Below the pieces are notes generated by a model that searched no databases, had not been told where the DNA came from, and was given only the letters and a program-made list of their open reading frames with translations. Source: Soonwooa sp032078105 (GTDB taxonomy: Bacteria; Bacteroidota; Bacteroidia; Flavobacteriales; Weeksellaceae). Taken from it: DNA of 64,000 nt. This document shows, one piece after another, positions 1 to 9,458 of the stretch. A program made the position numbers and the translations under genes. The stretch spans positions 62,001 to 126,000 of the forward strand of contig JBJZOS010000007.1 in NCBI GenBank assembly GCA_046269235.1. Direction: 5' to 3'. Position 1 is the stretch's first letter, and each line of letters opens with the position of its first letter.

Positions 1-1
1 A

Positions 2-1405
2 TTATTGCTCATCCGTTTTTTGCGGTTTTTTATTTTGGTTCAATTTTATTTGTGATGTGTAAAGAACCTTTGATTTGTCAGTAACAGTGTCATGCATTAA
101 CCACTTTTTTTTAGGATCCAACGTGCCGGCAATTTGTCTCTTTATATCACCATTTTGGTTGTTAGAATGCTTATAGTGAAAGGCTTTATTTATGAAAAGA
201 AAACGATAGGTCGTTAAGGTTGTTTCTTCTTCTATATCATCATAAATAAATCTTTTGCTAGAAAATTTTGACATTTGTTGTTCGACCTGTTTTCTGTTAT
301 AAAAATAGTATTCAGGACTTTTCAAAGTATAAAGCAGAAAAAATATTAAAAATAAAACTGAAACCCTAAGCAGCTTTTTATCAGAAGATTCATTTTTAAA
401 ATAGATAATTAAAAACGAAAAGAAAAGACATACATTAGCAGCAGCCATCATTCTTGTATTCATCTCTTCAATTTGCTGAGTCCATCCACTTAATAATAAG
501 GATATCGCATACACACCACTTATGATCCACAATAAAATATAAAAGTTGTGATCACTTCTCGATCGCGATTTTTTAAAAATTAAAATAAAATATCTAAGTA
601 TAAAAATATCGACAATCGCAACTACAATCTGAAAACCGATACTCACAACACTGCTTGACGCTGGTTTTACTCCAAAAAATGGATTGGCAGCATTAATAAC
701 TCCAAGGATATTTCTTAGCAAACTAACTCCCGTCATAGGATATGGCGCACCACGGAGGTCTTCTCCAGTATAGCTTTTGTAATTGTAATAGTTATAGCCT
801 AAATAACTTGCAATCCCTAATCCAGAAATAATAAGAAACAAAACAAAAGACCAAAACACTTCTCTATTATTAGATTTAATAAGCAAGTACATAGCGAATA
901 CACCAATTGCCAGGTAAATATAAATCCCCGAATACCGCACTATAAACATCATTACCATAATAACAGATGCAATTATCACATCAGTTTTAGAATAGGTTTT
1001 GTCTATTAAAATCTTATGTAGAAAATAAATTAAAAAATACATAAGAAACAAAAACGGCGCTTCTGATAATGCAATAGAAAACACAAACAACATTGTTTTT
1101 CCCATAAACAACAAAACGGTCTCTCTAAAATAGAACTGCTTGAGGTATGAAAACAAAAAGACAATAATAAGCATCGTCACATTCAACATTTTATATGCCC
1201 AAAAGTAATCTCCAAAAAGCAGCTGAAAACCTCGAACCAAAATAGGATAACCTAAAGGAAATAAATCTGTTACAGGATTTGGAAGATCAGCTGCAATTTC
1301 AAAATAGGATAAACTATCTCGATACACGCCTCCTGCGGGCAGAAAAAAGCTAGTGAAAAAACTTACGAAAACAACGACAACAGCTAGTAAGATATATTTG
1401 TTCAT
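2..1405 (-). CDS. Polytopic membrane protein, GT-C-like, function unassigned
   Basis: A 467-residue, strongly hydrophobic protein with roughly ten membrane segments spread over its whole length. After the first segment there is a short extracytoplasmic stretch with RDSLSYFEIA and a downstream LGYPILVRG. This layout recalls GT-C glycosyltransferases that use lipid-linked sugars (acidic motif in the first loop, then ten or more helices), but I see no decisive family motif, so the role is an inference. The C-terminal 60-70 residues are hydrophilic and lysine-rich. The ATG start gives a good signal-anchor sequence. The stop codon lies at the very edge of the window, so the gene is complete. It is divergent from the LRR gene and has no visible operon partner here. 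Confidence 0.65.
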   Translation of the reverse strand: MNKYILLAVVVVFVSFFTSFFLPAGGVYRDSLSYFEIAADLPNPVTDLFPLGYPILVRGFQLLFGDYFWAYKMLNVTMLIIVFLFSYLKQFYFRETVLLFMGKTMLFVFSIALSEAPFLFLMYFLIYFLHKILIDKTYSKTDVIIASVIMVMMFIVRYSGIYIYLAIGVFAMYLLIKSNNREVFWSFVLFLIISGLGIASYLGYNYYNYKSYTGEDLRGAPYPMTGVSLLRNILGVINAANPFFGVKPASSSVVSIGFQIVVAIVDIFILRYFILIFKKSRSRSDHNFYILLWIISGVYAISLLLSGWTQQIEEMNTRMMAAANVCLFFSFLIIYFKNESSDKKLLRVSVLFLIFFLLYTLKSPEYYFYNRKQVEQQMSKFSSKRFIYDDIEEETTLTTYRFLFINKAFHYKHSNNQNGDIKRQIAGTLDPKKKWLMHDTVTDKSKVLYTSQIKLNQNKKPQKTDEQ

Positions 1406-1547
1406 TTACATTTTACTTAATGAAGTAGCAATATTAATAAAATTTTAAGAGATTAAAGACTTGGTTTTTATCGCTTATTCGACAATACAATCTCAAAAAC
1501 CGAAATTGTCAATCGAAAAAAATAAATCAACTAATACATTTTAAATA

Positions 1548-1555
1548 TATATTTG
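1548..1555 (+). promoter_or_regulatory. Bacteroidota -7 element for the LRR gene
   Basis: TATATTTG matches the Bacteroidota -7 consensus TAnnTTTG and lies 17 bases before the TTG start of the leucine-rich-repeat gene. A matching -33 TTTG is not clear, so this is a partial match only. Confidence 0.4.
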
Positions 1556-1572
1556 CAAAAAACATTTAACTT

Positions 1573-3198
1573 TTGAAAAAAACTCTACTCTTTGTACTGA
1601 TTTCCCATTTTATATGGGCACAATGGAGCATTTCTAACGCACAAAGAAATGCTTTGGTAAGTCTCTATGACAATACCAACGGACAACATTGGAATCGAAC
1701 TTGGGACTTATCAAAAGATCCCACAACATGGTTTGGTATTAGCATTAAAAATGGTGATGTTGTCCAGATTTCACTTAACAACAATGCTTTAAAAGGCGTT
1801 TTCCCAATCAACCTCGCTTTGTTTACAAAACTTCAAAAGTTAGACTTAGGGAATAATGAACTAAATGGTGAAGTTGCACCTAGCCTTTCTAGTCTAGCAT
1901 CGTTAACGGTTTTAGACATTTCTAACAACAGACTATCTGGCGATCCCTCTGCTAGAATATCAGGTTTGACCAATCTTGAAGATTTAAGTATTGGTGGTAA
2001 CAATTTCGAAGTTGCAGACCTTAATGCAAGTCTTCAAAATTTTAGCAAACTAAAATCCCTGAATCTTTCTAAGATGCAGTTAACAGAAATCCCTGCAAAG
2101 ATTTCTTCATTTTCAAATTTGCAACAACTTGACCTTAGCAACAACCAGTTGACATCTGGCTTTAATAGACTTGGAAGTCTTATAGCCTTAGAAGACCTTA
2201 ACTTGTCCAATAACCAACTCACCAGCATTCCGGCTGAAGTTGCAACACTTGTTAAACTTTTAAAATTAGATCTCAGTCATAACAACATTTCTAATTATTC
2301 TAACCTTGGTAATGCGCAAAGTCTAGAACAATTAAACATCGCAGATAATAAGCTAGAGCAGGTTCCTAGTAAGATTACGACACTTCCCAGTCTTCTTAAT
2401 CTAAATCTTAATCAAAATAATATTAAATCAGGATTATCAAATTTATCGCAACTTAAAAAGCTTCAACAACTTTCTGTAGATGACAACCAACTTTATGGTA
2501 GCTTTCCTACAGAACTTCTTAATATCCCAAGTCTTTTAATGTTATCAATTCGTGACAATCATTTGGAAGGCAGCATCCCAACCAACTTGCCTCCAATTGT
2601 TGACCTCAGCAACAACAGATTTACAAAACAGGCTGTAGAAGCACAATTCGCAAATCTTAACTTCAATTATGATACTTTTTATTACTCGCCACAACGTTAT
2701 GACGAGCCAGCCGAAGTATTGGGTGTAATTGGTCAACCTGCAAGTCTTTATCAATCTTTAAGTGGCACAGATTACAGTTTTACATGGTTCAAAAACTTGG
2801 ACGAAAACATGAATATAGCCACCGAAAATCTTTTCTTTAACGAGGTCAAATCCGAAAATTATGCAACCTACACCGTCGAAGCATTCACTTACAAAAAGAT
2901 TGGCAACAAGCTTATGCAATTATCGCTTTTCCGCGAACCTATCACATTAACAGATAAATTAGGCGTTGAAGACCCATCAAAATCGATTAAGATTTTCCCA
3001 AATCCAACATCTGATTTCATCAACATACTTGCCACCAACAAAAGCATCGAAAAAGTCCTCATCTATGACCTTAGTGGCAAGCAAATTATGTCGACAACTG
3101 CTACAAGGATCAATGTTGCGCGACTGCCTTCAGGCGTTTACACATTGAACATCAAAACCGAAAACGGCATCAAGAACTTCAAGTTTATAAAGCAATAA
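1573..3198 (+). CDS. Secreted leucine-rich-repeat protein with T9SS sorting domain
   Basis: Starts with TTG (MKKTLLFVLISHF), giving a Sec signal peptide that ends near SNAQ. The N-terminal cap has the HWNRTWDL pattern seen before plant-type LRR arrays. Residues about 65-350 hold a dozen or more LRRs of the L..LDLS.N.L type. The last 70 residues start with the FPNP motif (residues 475-478) and contain IYDLSGK and LPSGVYTLNIKT, which is the type A C-terminal signal of the type IX (Por) secretion system. The protein is therefore expected to cross the outer membrane and be surface-attached or released. LRRs mediate protein binding; the partner is unknown. It is a single-gene unit with its own -7 box. 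Confidence 0.9.
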   Translation: MKKTLLFVLISHFIWAQWSISNAQRNALVSLYDNTNGQHWNRTWDLSKDPTTWFGISIKNGDVVQISLNNNALKGVFPINLALFTKLQKLDLGNNELNGEVAPSLSSLASLTVLDISNNRLSGDPSARISGLTNLEDLSIGGNNFEVADLNASLQNFSKLKSLNLSKMQLTEIPAKISSFSNLQQLDLSNNQLTSGFNRLGSLIALEDLNLSNNQLTSIPAEVATLVKLLKLDLSHNNISNYSNLGNAQSLEQLNIADNKLEQVPSKITTLPSLLNLNLNQNNIKSGLSNLSQLKKLQQLSVDDNQLYGSFPTELLNIPSLLMLSIRDNHLEGSIPTNLPPIVDLSNNRFTKQAVEAQFANLNFNYDTFYYSPQRYDEPAEVLGVIGQPASLYQSLSGTDYSFTWFKNLDENMNIATENLFFNEVKSENYATYTVEAFTYKKIGNKLMQLSLFREPITLTDKLGVEDPSKSIKIFPNPTSDFINILATNKSIEKVLIYDLSGKQIMSTTATRINVARLPSGVYTLNIKTENGIKNFKFIKQ

Positions 3199-3284
3199 TT
3201 TGAAATAACAATAATAAAATTTTTCAGGAGCATGGCAATTTGTCATGCTTTTGACTTTTACACCCGCTGTACGCTGTATCTTTA

Positions 3285-3341
3285 GGTTGGGCGCTCGGAC
3301 GGCTCCGCTGCGCTCCGCCACCTCGCGCCAACCCAAAGGGC
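3285..3341. repeat. GC-rich intergenic patch with imperfect inverted repeat
   Basis: Between the LRR gene and pncB, a short block far richer in GC than its surroundings begins with GGTTGGGCGC and ends with GCGCCAACCC, which can pair except for one bulged G. A CGGCTCCGCTGCGCTCCG core sits inside. It could fold as a hairpin, act as a terminator after the LRR gene, or be a dispersed palindromic element. No other copy of this exact sequence is visible in the window. Confidence 0.4.
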
Positions 3342-3403
3342 TAATTATTGAAAATCCTACATTCTTTTAACTAAAACGTATAACACAGCACACGATAATT
3401 CAG

Positions 3404-3411
3404 TAGATTTG
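3404..3411 (+). promoter_or_regulatory. -7 element upstream of pncB
   Basis: TAGATTTG fits TAnnTTTG and lies 19 bases before the pncB ATG. No clear -33 TTTG was found at the usual distance. Confidence 0.4.
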
Positions 3412-3430
3412 TGTAACAAAACAAGCTTTT

Positions 3431-4609
3431 ATGCAACATGTAAGACTAAAGTCAATCCTAGATAACGATTTCTACAAAATAACGATGCAAAATGCCGTCG
3501 TAAAACTCTTCACCAACGAAATCGTCAAATACGAATTCATCAACCGTGGCCAACATAACTTCCCAGACAACTTTGCCGACGAACTTCGCAAAGCCGTTAA
3601 CGATATGGCTAACTTAAAGCTTACCAAAGAAGAAAAATCCTACCTCCGTAAGACTTGTCCGTATCTTAGCCTTCCCTATCTTGATTTTTTAGAAGGTTAT
3701 CAATACGATCCCAGCGAAGTAAAAATCGAACAAAACGGCAGCGACGTTAAAGTCAGCGTCGAAGGTTATTGGTACCGTACAATACTTTGGGAAGTCCCTA
3801 TCCTAGCATTGATTAGCGAATTACATTATGAGATGAACCATCTCGAAAGACAGTCCAACCAAGAAGTCATCGACAAGACCGTCGAAAAAGCAAAACACTT
3901 GACAGATCTTGGCGTTTCTTTCGCCGAATTCGGAACACGAAGAAGACATTCTTACCACGTTCATAATTTGGTAATGGAAGCACTTTTGCAGGACAAAAAC
4001 TCAACTTTCATTGGAACGTCGAACGTACATTTTGCCATGAAATTTAATGTAAAACCAATCGGCACCCACGCCCACGAATGGTTTATGTTCCACGCGGCGG
4101 AGTTCGGTTTCAAAATGGCAAATTCTTTAGCGCTAGAACATTGGATCGATGTTTATCGTGGCGACTTAGGCGTAGCCTTGTCCGATACTTATACAACTGA
4201 TGTTTTCTTCCAGCAGTTTGACAAAAAGTTTTCAAAACTCTTCGATGGGGTACGTCACGACAGCGGCGATCCAATAGAATTTGCTGAAAAAACAATCGCA
4301 CATTATCAATCTTTGGCCATTAATCCGCTTTTCAAGTACATTATTTTTTCGGATGGACTTAACCTCGAAAAAGTGGATGAAATTACAAAAGCTTGTCGTG
4401 GAAAAATCGGCATCTCATTCGGGATTGGCACCAATCTCACCAACGATGTCGGCCTAAAACCTATGAACATCGTTATGAAACTGATCGGTGTACAGGCACC
4501 AAATAAAGAATGGATCCCAACGGTAAAACTTTCTGACGAAAAAGGAAAATACACGGGTGATCCAAAGATGATAGAGCTCGCCAAAGAATTTTTGAGAATC
4601 AAGGAATAA
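3431..4609 (+). CDS. pncB: Nicotinate phosphoribosyltransferase
   Basis: Converts nicotinate plus PRPP to nicotinate mononucleotide, with ATP hydrolysis, in NAD salvage (Preiss-Handler route); cytoplasmic. The 392 residues match the E. coli-type enzyme in length. Visible signatures are the N-terminal LDNDFYKITMQNAV, the mid-protein EFGTRRRHSYHVH and the GVRHDSGDP motif, which contains the histidine (H276) phosphorylated in this family, followed by a phosphate-binding IIFSDGLN segment. The start at MQHVRLKS is the natural family start. The gene stands alone between two GC-rich intergenic patches. No missing key residue is seen. Confidence 0.95.
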   Translation: MQHVRLKSILDNDFYKITMQNAVVKLFTNEIVKYEFINRGQHNFPDNFADELRKAVNDMANLKLTKEEKSYLRKTCPYLSLPYLDFLEGYQYDPSEVKIEQNGSDVKVSVEGYWYRTILWEVPILALISELHYEMNHLERQSNQEVIDKTVEKAKHLTDLGVSFAEFGTRRRHSYHVHNLVMEALLQDKNSTFIGTSNVHFAMKFNVKPIGTHAHEWFMFHAAEFGFKMANSLALEHWIDVYRGDLGVALSDTYTTDVFFQQFDKKFSKLFDGVRHDSGDPIEFAEKTIAHYQSLAINPLFKYIIFSDGLNLEKVDEITKACRGKIGISFGIGTNLTNDVGLKPMNIVMKLIGVQAPNKEWIPTVKLSDEKGKYTGDPKMIELAKEFLRIKE

Positions 4610-4611
4610 AT

Positions 4612-4775
4612 GTCCGCCATCTGCGTGAGGGCGAAGCGCATTGTCGGAGCTCGTTTTTTTTTTGAAAAAAAACAGCGACTGCGCGAAGACCGACCGCTTT
4701 GTTTTTGACAGGGGAAACCTTACAGGTTTGAGATGTGGGAAAACAAAGAGGGCACGCCCAAAAACAAATTTCGTT
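4612..4775. repeat. GC-rich intergenic patch downstream of pncB
   Basis: The gap between pncB and the GlmU-family gene contains a GC-rich block (around CTGCGTGAGGGCGAAGCGC), a poly-T/poly-A inverted pair near 4655-4670, and a small AAACCTTACAGGTTT palindrome near 4716. I find no coding signal in it. It looks like an intergenic repeat-type element or a complex terminator. Confidence 0.35.
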
Positions 4776-4831
4776 TAGCAGAATTAACGTAAAATATAAA
4801 AGCTTTAGGATTTTCTGGAAGCTTTTTTTGT

Positions 4832-4839
4832 TAAATTTG
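4832..4839 (+). promoter_or_regulatory. -7 element upstream of the GlmU-family gene
   Basis: TAAATTTG matches TAnnTTTG. It is 52 bases before the ATG and follows a T-rich stretch. The -33 element is not clear. Confidence 0.35.
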
Positions 4840-4891
4840 TGAAAATCTTGGAAAACCTCCAACACCTACTAACCAACAACCAATAACTAAA

Positions 4892-6052
4892 ATGCAAATC
4901 GTATTTTCGGACGCACAATATTGGGAAGATTTTCTTCCGCTTTCTTTTACACGACCAGTCGCAGAAATGCGTGTGGGGATTTTGACTTTTTCGGAACGCT
5001 GGAAAAAGCTTTTGGATATAGAAAATTCTTTTTATATCACCGAAGATTTTTTACAAGAAAAATATAAAAAACCAGGGGCGGGACAAAGCCTTTTTATTGT
5101 TCCGAATTTCTTACCATCAGAAAGTCTTTTACAACAAATTAAAGATCTGAAAGCTGGTGAAGCGCTAGTCTACGACAACGAGCTTTTGGCGGCTAACATC
5201 AACATGGAAAATTTCTCTCTTAACCAGATTGAGAAAATGACCGATGTTACAGAAGATATTTTGTTTTTCAAAAAACCTACAGATCTCTTTACGTACAATG
5301 AGAAAGCTATCGATTTCGATTTTGATTTGTTAACGAAAGGTCGCACCTCGCAAGAATTATCGTCAACATGTGGCTTTTTGGGCGATAAAAAAGATCTGTT
5401 TATCGAAGAAGGTGCGGTGCTAGAGTTTGCAACTATTAATTGTAAAACTGGCAAAATCTACATTGGAAAAGGAGCCGAAGTTATGGAGGGTTGCAACCTG
5501 CGTGGACCAATTGCGTTGTGTGAGCATTCTAAATGTAATCTTGGTGCAAAAGTCTATGGTGCAACGACCATAGGACCTCATTCTAAAATTGGTGGTGAGG
5601 TTAACAACATTGTGGTTTTCGGCTTTTCGAATAAAGGACATGACGGATTTGTTGGCAATTCGGTGATTGGCGAATGGTGTAATCTAGGCGCTGACACCAA
5701 TTCTTCAAACCTTAAAAACAATTATGCTTCTGTCAAACTTTGGAACTACAAATCCAAACGCTTTGAAGATACTGGACTTCAGTTTTGCGGTTTGATTATG
5801 GGAGATCATTCTAAGACGGCAATTAACACACAGCTAAATACTGGTACTGTAGTTGGCGTTGCTGCTAACATTTTTAAAGCGGGATTTCCACCAAACTTGG
5901 TAGAAAATTTTAGCTGGGGCGGTATGAAAGGTGATGAAAAGTTTAAACTCGAGAAAGCTTACGAAGTTTCGGAGAAAGTCATGGAACGTCGTAAAGTTGC
6001 TTTAACAGAAATTGACAAAGAAATTTTAAAATATATCTACGAGAAATATTAA
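4892..6052 (+). CDS. GlmU-family sugar-1-phosphate nucleotidyltransferase (Bacteroidota type)
   Basis: A 386-residue protein whose C-terminal half (about residues 160-340) is a left-handed beta-helix of hexapeptide repeats, for example IYIGKGAEVMEGCNLRGP and ATTIGPHSKIGGEVNN, followed by the LGADTNSSNLKNNY segment seen in GlmU-type acetyltransferases. The N-terminal half begins MQIVFSDAQYWEDFLPLSFTR, typical of the Bacteroidota GlmU-like family rather than classical GlmU with its LAAGxGTRM loop. In this family the N-terminal transferase motif is degenerate, so a full UDP-GlcNAc-forming bifunctional role is likely but not proven. The gene is probably transcribed alone. Confidence 0.8.
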   Translation: MQIVFSDAQYWEDFLPLSFTRPVAEMRVGILTFSERWKKLLDIENSFYITEDFLQEKYKKPGAGQSLFIVPNFLPSESLLQQIKDLKAGEALVYDNELLAANINMENFSLNQIEKMTDVTEDILFFKKPTDLFTYNEKAIDFDFDLLTKGRTSQELSSTCGFLGDKKDLFIEEGAVLEFATINCKTGKIYIGKGAEVMEGCNLRGPIALCEHSKCNLGAKVYGATTIGPHSKIGGEVNNIVVFGFSNKGHDGFVGNSVIGEWCNLGADTNSSNLKNNYASVKLWNYKSKRFEDTGLQFCGLIMGDHSKTAINTQLNTGTVVGVAANIFKAGFPPNLVENFSWGGMKGDEKFKLEKAYEVSEKVMERRKVALTEIDKEILKYIYEKY

Positions 6053-6462
6053 ATTTTATATTATTAAAAATCAAGCGTTTGAATAAATTTAGGCGCTTTT
6101 TTTACTCGTCTAAAATCGGAAAGATTTTGGAAGTTTTCGAAAAAGGGATAGTGGGGCGCAAAGTGGATTCAACATCCAAAAGCAATTACAGTTCAAATTC
6201 AGCACAGCAAAAATTACCAAAACCGAAAATAAATAGGTTTTTTAGTGGAAATATATTAAATAATCCGCAAGTATGTTGTGATTTTTATGTTAAAAAAAAG
6301 TATTTTTAGGCTATTCCACTCAGTCTTTAAGCTATTTTTAAGCATTGATTTTCAGAAACTTAGTAAATATTCAATAGTAATATTAACAAATTTTAACTCT
6401 TTTCATTGTTTTATTAAGAATAATACACATATTTGTGTGATTAATATTAATACTAACTAACA
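6053..6462. other. Intergenic region before susC, no convincing gene
   Basis: A 410-base AT-rich gap. It holds a weak hairpin (AAGCG / CGCTT followed by T7 near 6095-6101) that may terminate the GlmU-family gene. The short open frames here have no recognisable sequence. The promoter for the SusCD pair must lie here, but no clean TAnnTTTG box is seen close to 6463. Confidence 0.4.
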
Positions 6463-9446
6463 ATGAAGAAAATTACAAATACTATTCTAGTGATTGTTTT
6501 ATCATCATCTTATGCCCTGCTGAATGCCCAGGTCAAAACGCAAGATAGTGCTAAAGCGACAATATTGAAGGGGTTGTAGTTACAGCTCTTGGAATTAAAA
6601 GAGAGAAAAAGTCTCTAGGCTATGCATCTCAAGAGGTAAAAGCCGAAAAACTTTTTGAAGGCACAACCAATACTGGTAATATCGCATCTCAATTGTCTGG
6701 TAAAGTCGCCGGTTTACAAGTTAACACTAATAGTAACTTTGGAGGATCTTCCAATTTGGTTATTAGGGGTATTAAAAGTTTGGCTGGTGCTAATCCACTT
6801 ATTGTAATAGATGGTTCACCAGTTAACAACTCATCAACCTATGATACAAAAACCAACCAAGATATGGGAAATTTACTTTCCGATATCAATCAAGATGATA
6901 TTGCATCAGTAAACGTCCTAAAAGGAGCTGCAGCATCTGCTCTTTATGGTGAGAGAGGACTAAATGGAGTTATTGTAATTACTACTAAAAATGGTAGAAA
7001 CAGCAATGACGGAAGCTGGGGAATAACACTTTCGAGCTCTATACAAGCTGGTTTTATTGACAAGTCTACTTTCCCCGAATATCAAACTCGATATGGGGCA
7101 GGATATGCAATGAAATTTAAAGAGACAGCCAGTAATGGTACGCCATATGTTAACCTAGGTGACGATGCATCATGGGGACCAGAATTTAATCCTAATCTTT
7201 TAGTTTATCAATGGGATTCTCTTGATCCTAATTCTAAAAATTTTAAAAAAGCAACGCCGTATGTTGCAGCTAAACATGGTCCAATTGATTTTTTCGAAAC
7301 GCCAATAAGCTATGTTAATGGCATCACTTTAGAAAAGGGTAAAAAAGGAAATAACTTCATGTTGTCTTATGATAACATGTTGTCAAGTGGTTTGATGCCT
7401 AACTCGGACTTAAGAAAGAATACTTTGTCCACTAAAATCAATTACGACTTAACTGATAAATTGCATGCTACAGTATATTCTACCTTGGTAATACAACAAA
7501 CTAAAGGTCGTAATGATGCTAATTATTCTGGTAACCTTGTGGGTGGATTTATACAATGGTGGCAAACTAATGTCGACATTATAGATGTTAGAAATGCTTA
7601 TTATAATAGTGGAGAACTTAACAAAACATGGAATTTAAAGAGTGCAAATAATCCTGTCGCAGCTTATTGGAATAACCCCTATTACCAACGTTATCAAAGT
7701 TATGGTACTGATGATAGAACAAGAAGTTTTTCTTATGCACAAATTAGCTATGACTTTAATAAGAACTTTACTTTAACTGGAAAAATTTCTTATGATAATG
7801 CTACAACCTTATTCGAAAATAGGCTTGCTCCTAATTCAATTCCTAAGGCCTTCGGGGCTTCCCAAAAAAATGTGAGTTCAGGCTTTAGTAGACAAAATCT
7901 GGTGACTACAGAGGCTAACTACGATTTGTTTTTAAACTATAAGGTTGACATTACTAAGGACATCAATGTTAGTGGAATTGTTGGAGGTAACGTGCGTAGA
8001 AATTATTCTAACTCAATATATGCATCTACTGAAGGCGGGCTAGAAACCCCTGGGATATATTCTTTAGCTAACTCAAAGTTACCGATCTTACCACCTGATG
8101 AAAATGTTTATACTACAGTAACCTCAAGTGCTTATGCAACTGCATCTTTCGATTTCTATAAATTCTTTTATTTAGATGCGACCTTTAGAGCTGATGAAAG
8201 TTCTACATTGCCAAAAGGTGATAATGTATTTACATATCCTTCATTTACAGGATCATTTATTTTGTCAGAATTCATAAAGCCGTCTTGGTTAAGTTTTTGG
8301 AAAGTTCGTGCTAATTATGCTGAAGTCGGAGGTACAGCAGATCCTTACCAATTACAATTCTATTATTCGTATGCTGGTTTGTTTAATAATAATATTGTTA
8401 TGCAAAACAGTCAAACAATACGTCCGAATAACGGTTTAAAACCACAGAGATCTAAAGAATTTGAATTTGGAACCGAAATTCAAATTTTAAAAGGTCGCAT
8501 TAATTTTGATGCTGCTTTCTACAAAACTAAAACTTTCGATCAAATTCTTCAATTACCTATCTCTGCAGGATCTGGACTTAACTTTGCGATGGTTAATGCC
8601 GGACAGATCGACAATAAAGGTATCGAAGTTCAGTTAGGTTTAGTTCCTATTAAGACAAACAACTTTACATGGAACATGGATATCAACTGGTCTAAAAATG
8701 AAAACAAAGTAGTAGAACTATTACACAACGCCACCAGCGATGTTAGCAATTATCTATTAACAAGTATACAAGGTGGGGCATCGGTTAATGCAACTGAAGG
8801 AGAAAAATGGGGAACTATAAGAGGAAGTGACTACACTTATGACGCTAACGGAAATAAAATTGTTGATGCTTCTGGTTTTTACAAACTTAAGGGTAATCAA
8901 ATCATCGGTAACACAACTCCAGATTGGATAGGCGGTGTCAGAAATTCATTTTCTTATAAGGGGGTAAGCTTATCCTTCCTAATTGATGTAAGAAAAGGCG
9001 GTGATATCTTCTCAACCGATATGTATTACGCTTCTTCAACTGGTTTATACGTTGATACAGCAGGTGGCAATTATAGATCTGGGAAAGTAGTTCTTCCTGG
9101 CGTTACAGCATCTGGACAAGTAAATACAAAAGAAATTGATGCTTCTGTATACGGAAACCTTGGTTACCAAAAAAGACCTACAAGTGATTATGTGTACGAT
9201 GGATCTTTTGTAAAATTAAGAGAAGCAAGTATTAGCTATGCACTTTCTAAGACTCTTTTACAAGGGACATTCGTTAATGAGGCTAAAATATCTATAGTTG
9301 GAAGAAATCTTTGGATAATTCATAAAAATTTACCTTATGCCGATCCAGAATCTACTCTAGGAGGAGGTATCAGAGGTTATGGTTATTCGATTGGTTCTTT
9401 ACCAACAACAAGAGATATCGGAGTTAATGTAACATTTAAATTCTAA
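6463..9446 (+). pseudogene. SusC/RagA-family TonB-dependent outer-membrane receptor, frameshifted
   Basis: The true start is the ATG at 6463: a signal peptide (MKKITNTILVIVL...LNAQ) is followed by residues ending DSAK, then the frame meets a stop at 6577-6579. The next frame continues perfectly with NIEGVVVTALGIKREKKSLG, the plug start of SusC-like receptors, and runs for 917 or more residues to 9446. One missing base in the A-run at 6553-6555 explains the break. The plug carries LYGERGLNGVIVITTK and the C terminus ends in the aromatic VNVTFKF expected of a 22-strand barrel. The protein would import an oligomeric nutrient together with the SusD partner. It lacks the N-terminal carboxypeptidase-like domain of many SusC proteins. 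Either a recent pseudogene or a sequencing error. Confidence 0.85.
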
Positions 9447-9458
9447 ATTATTCACACA

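Noticed and set aside
6079..6309. 76-residue plus-strand frame before susC
   Set aside because: Starts with a non-ATG codon, composition is not protein-like, no family seen; part of the noncoding gap.
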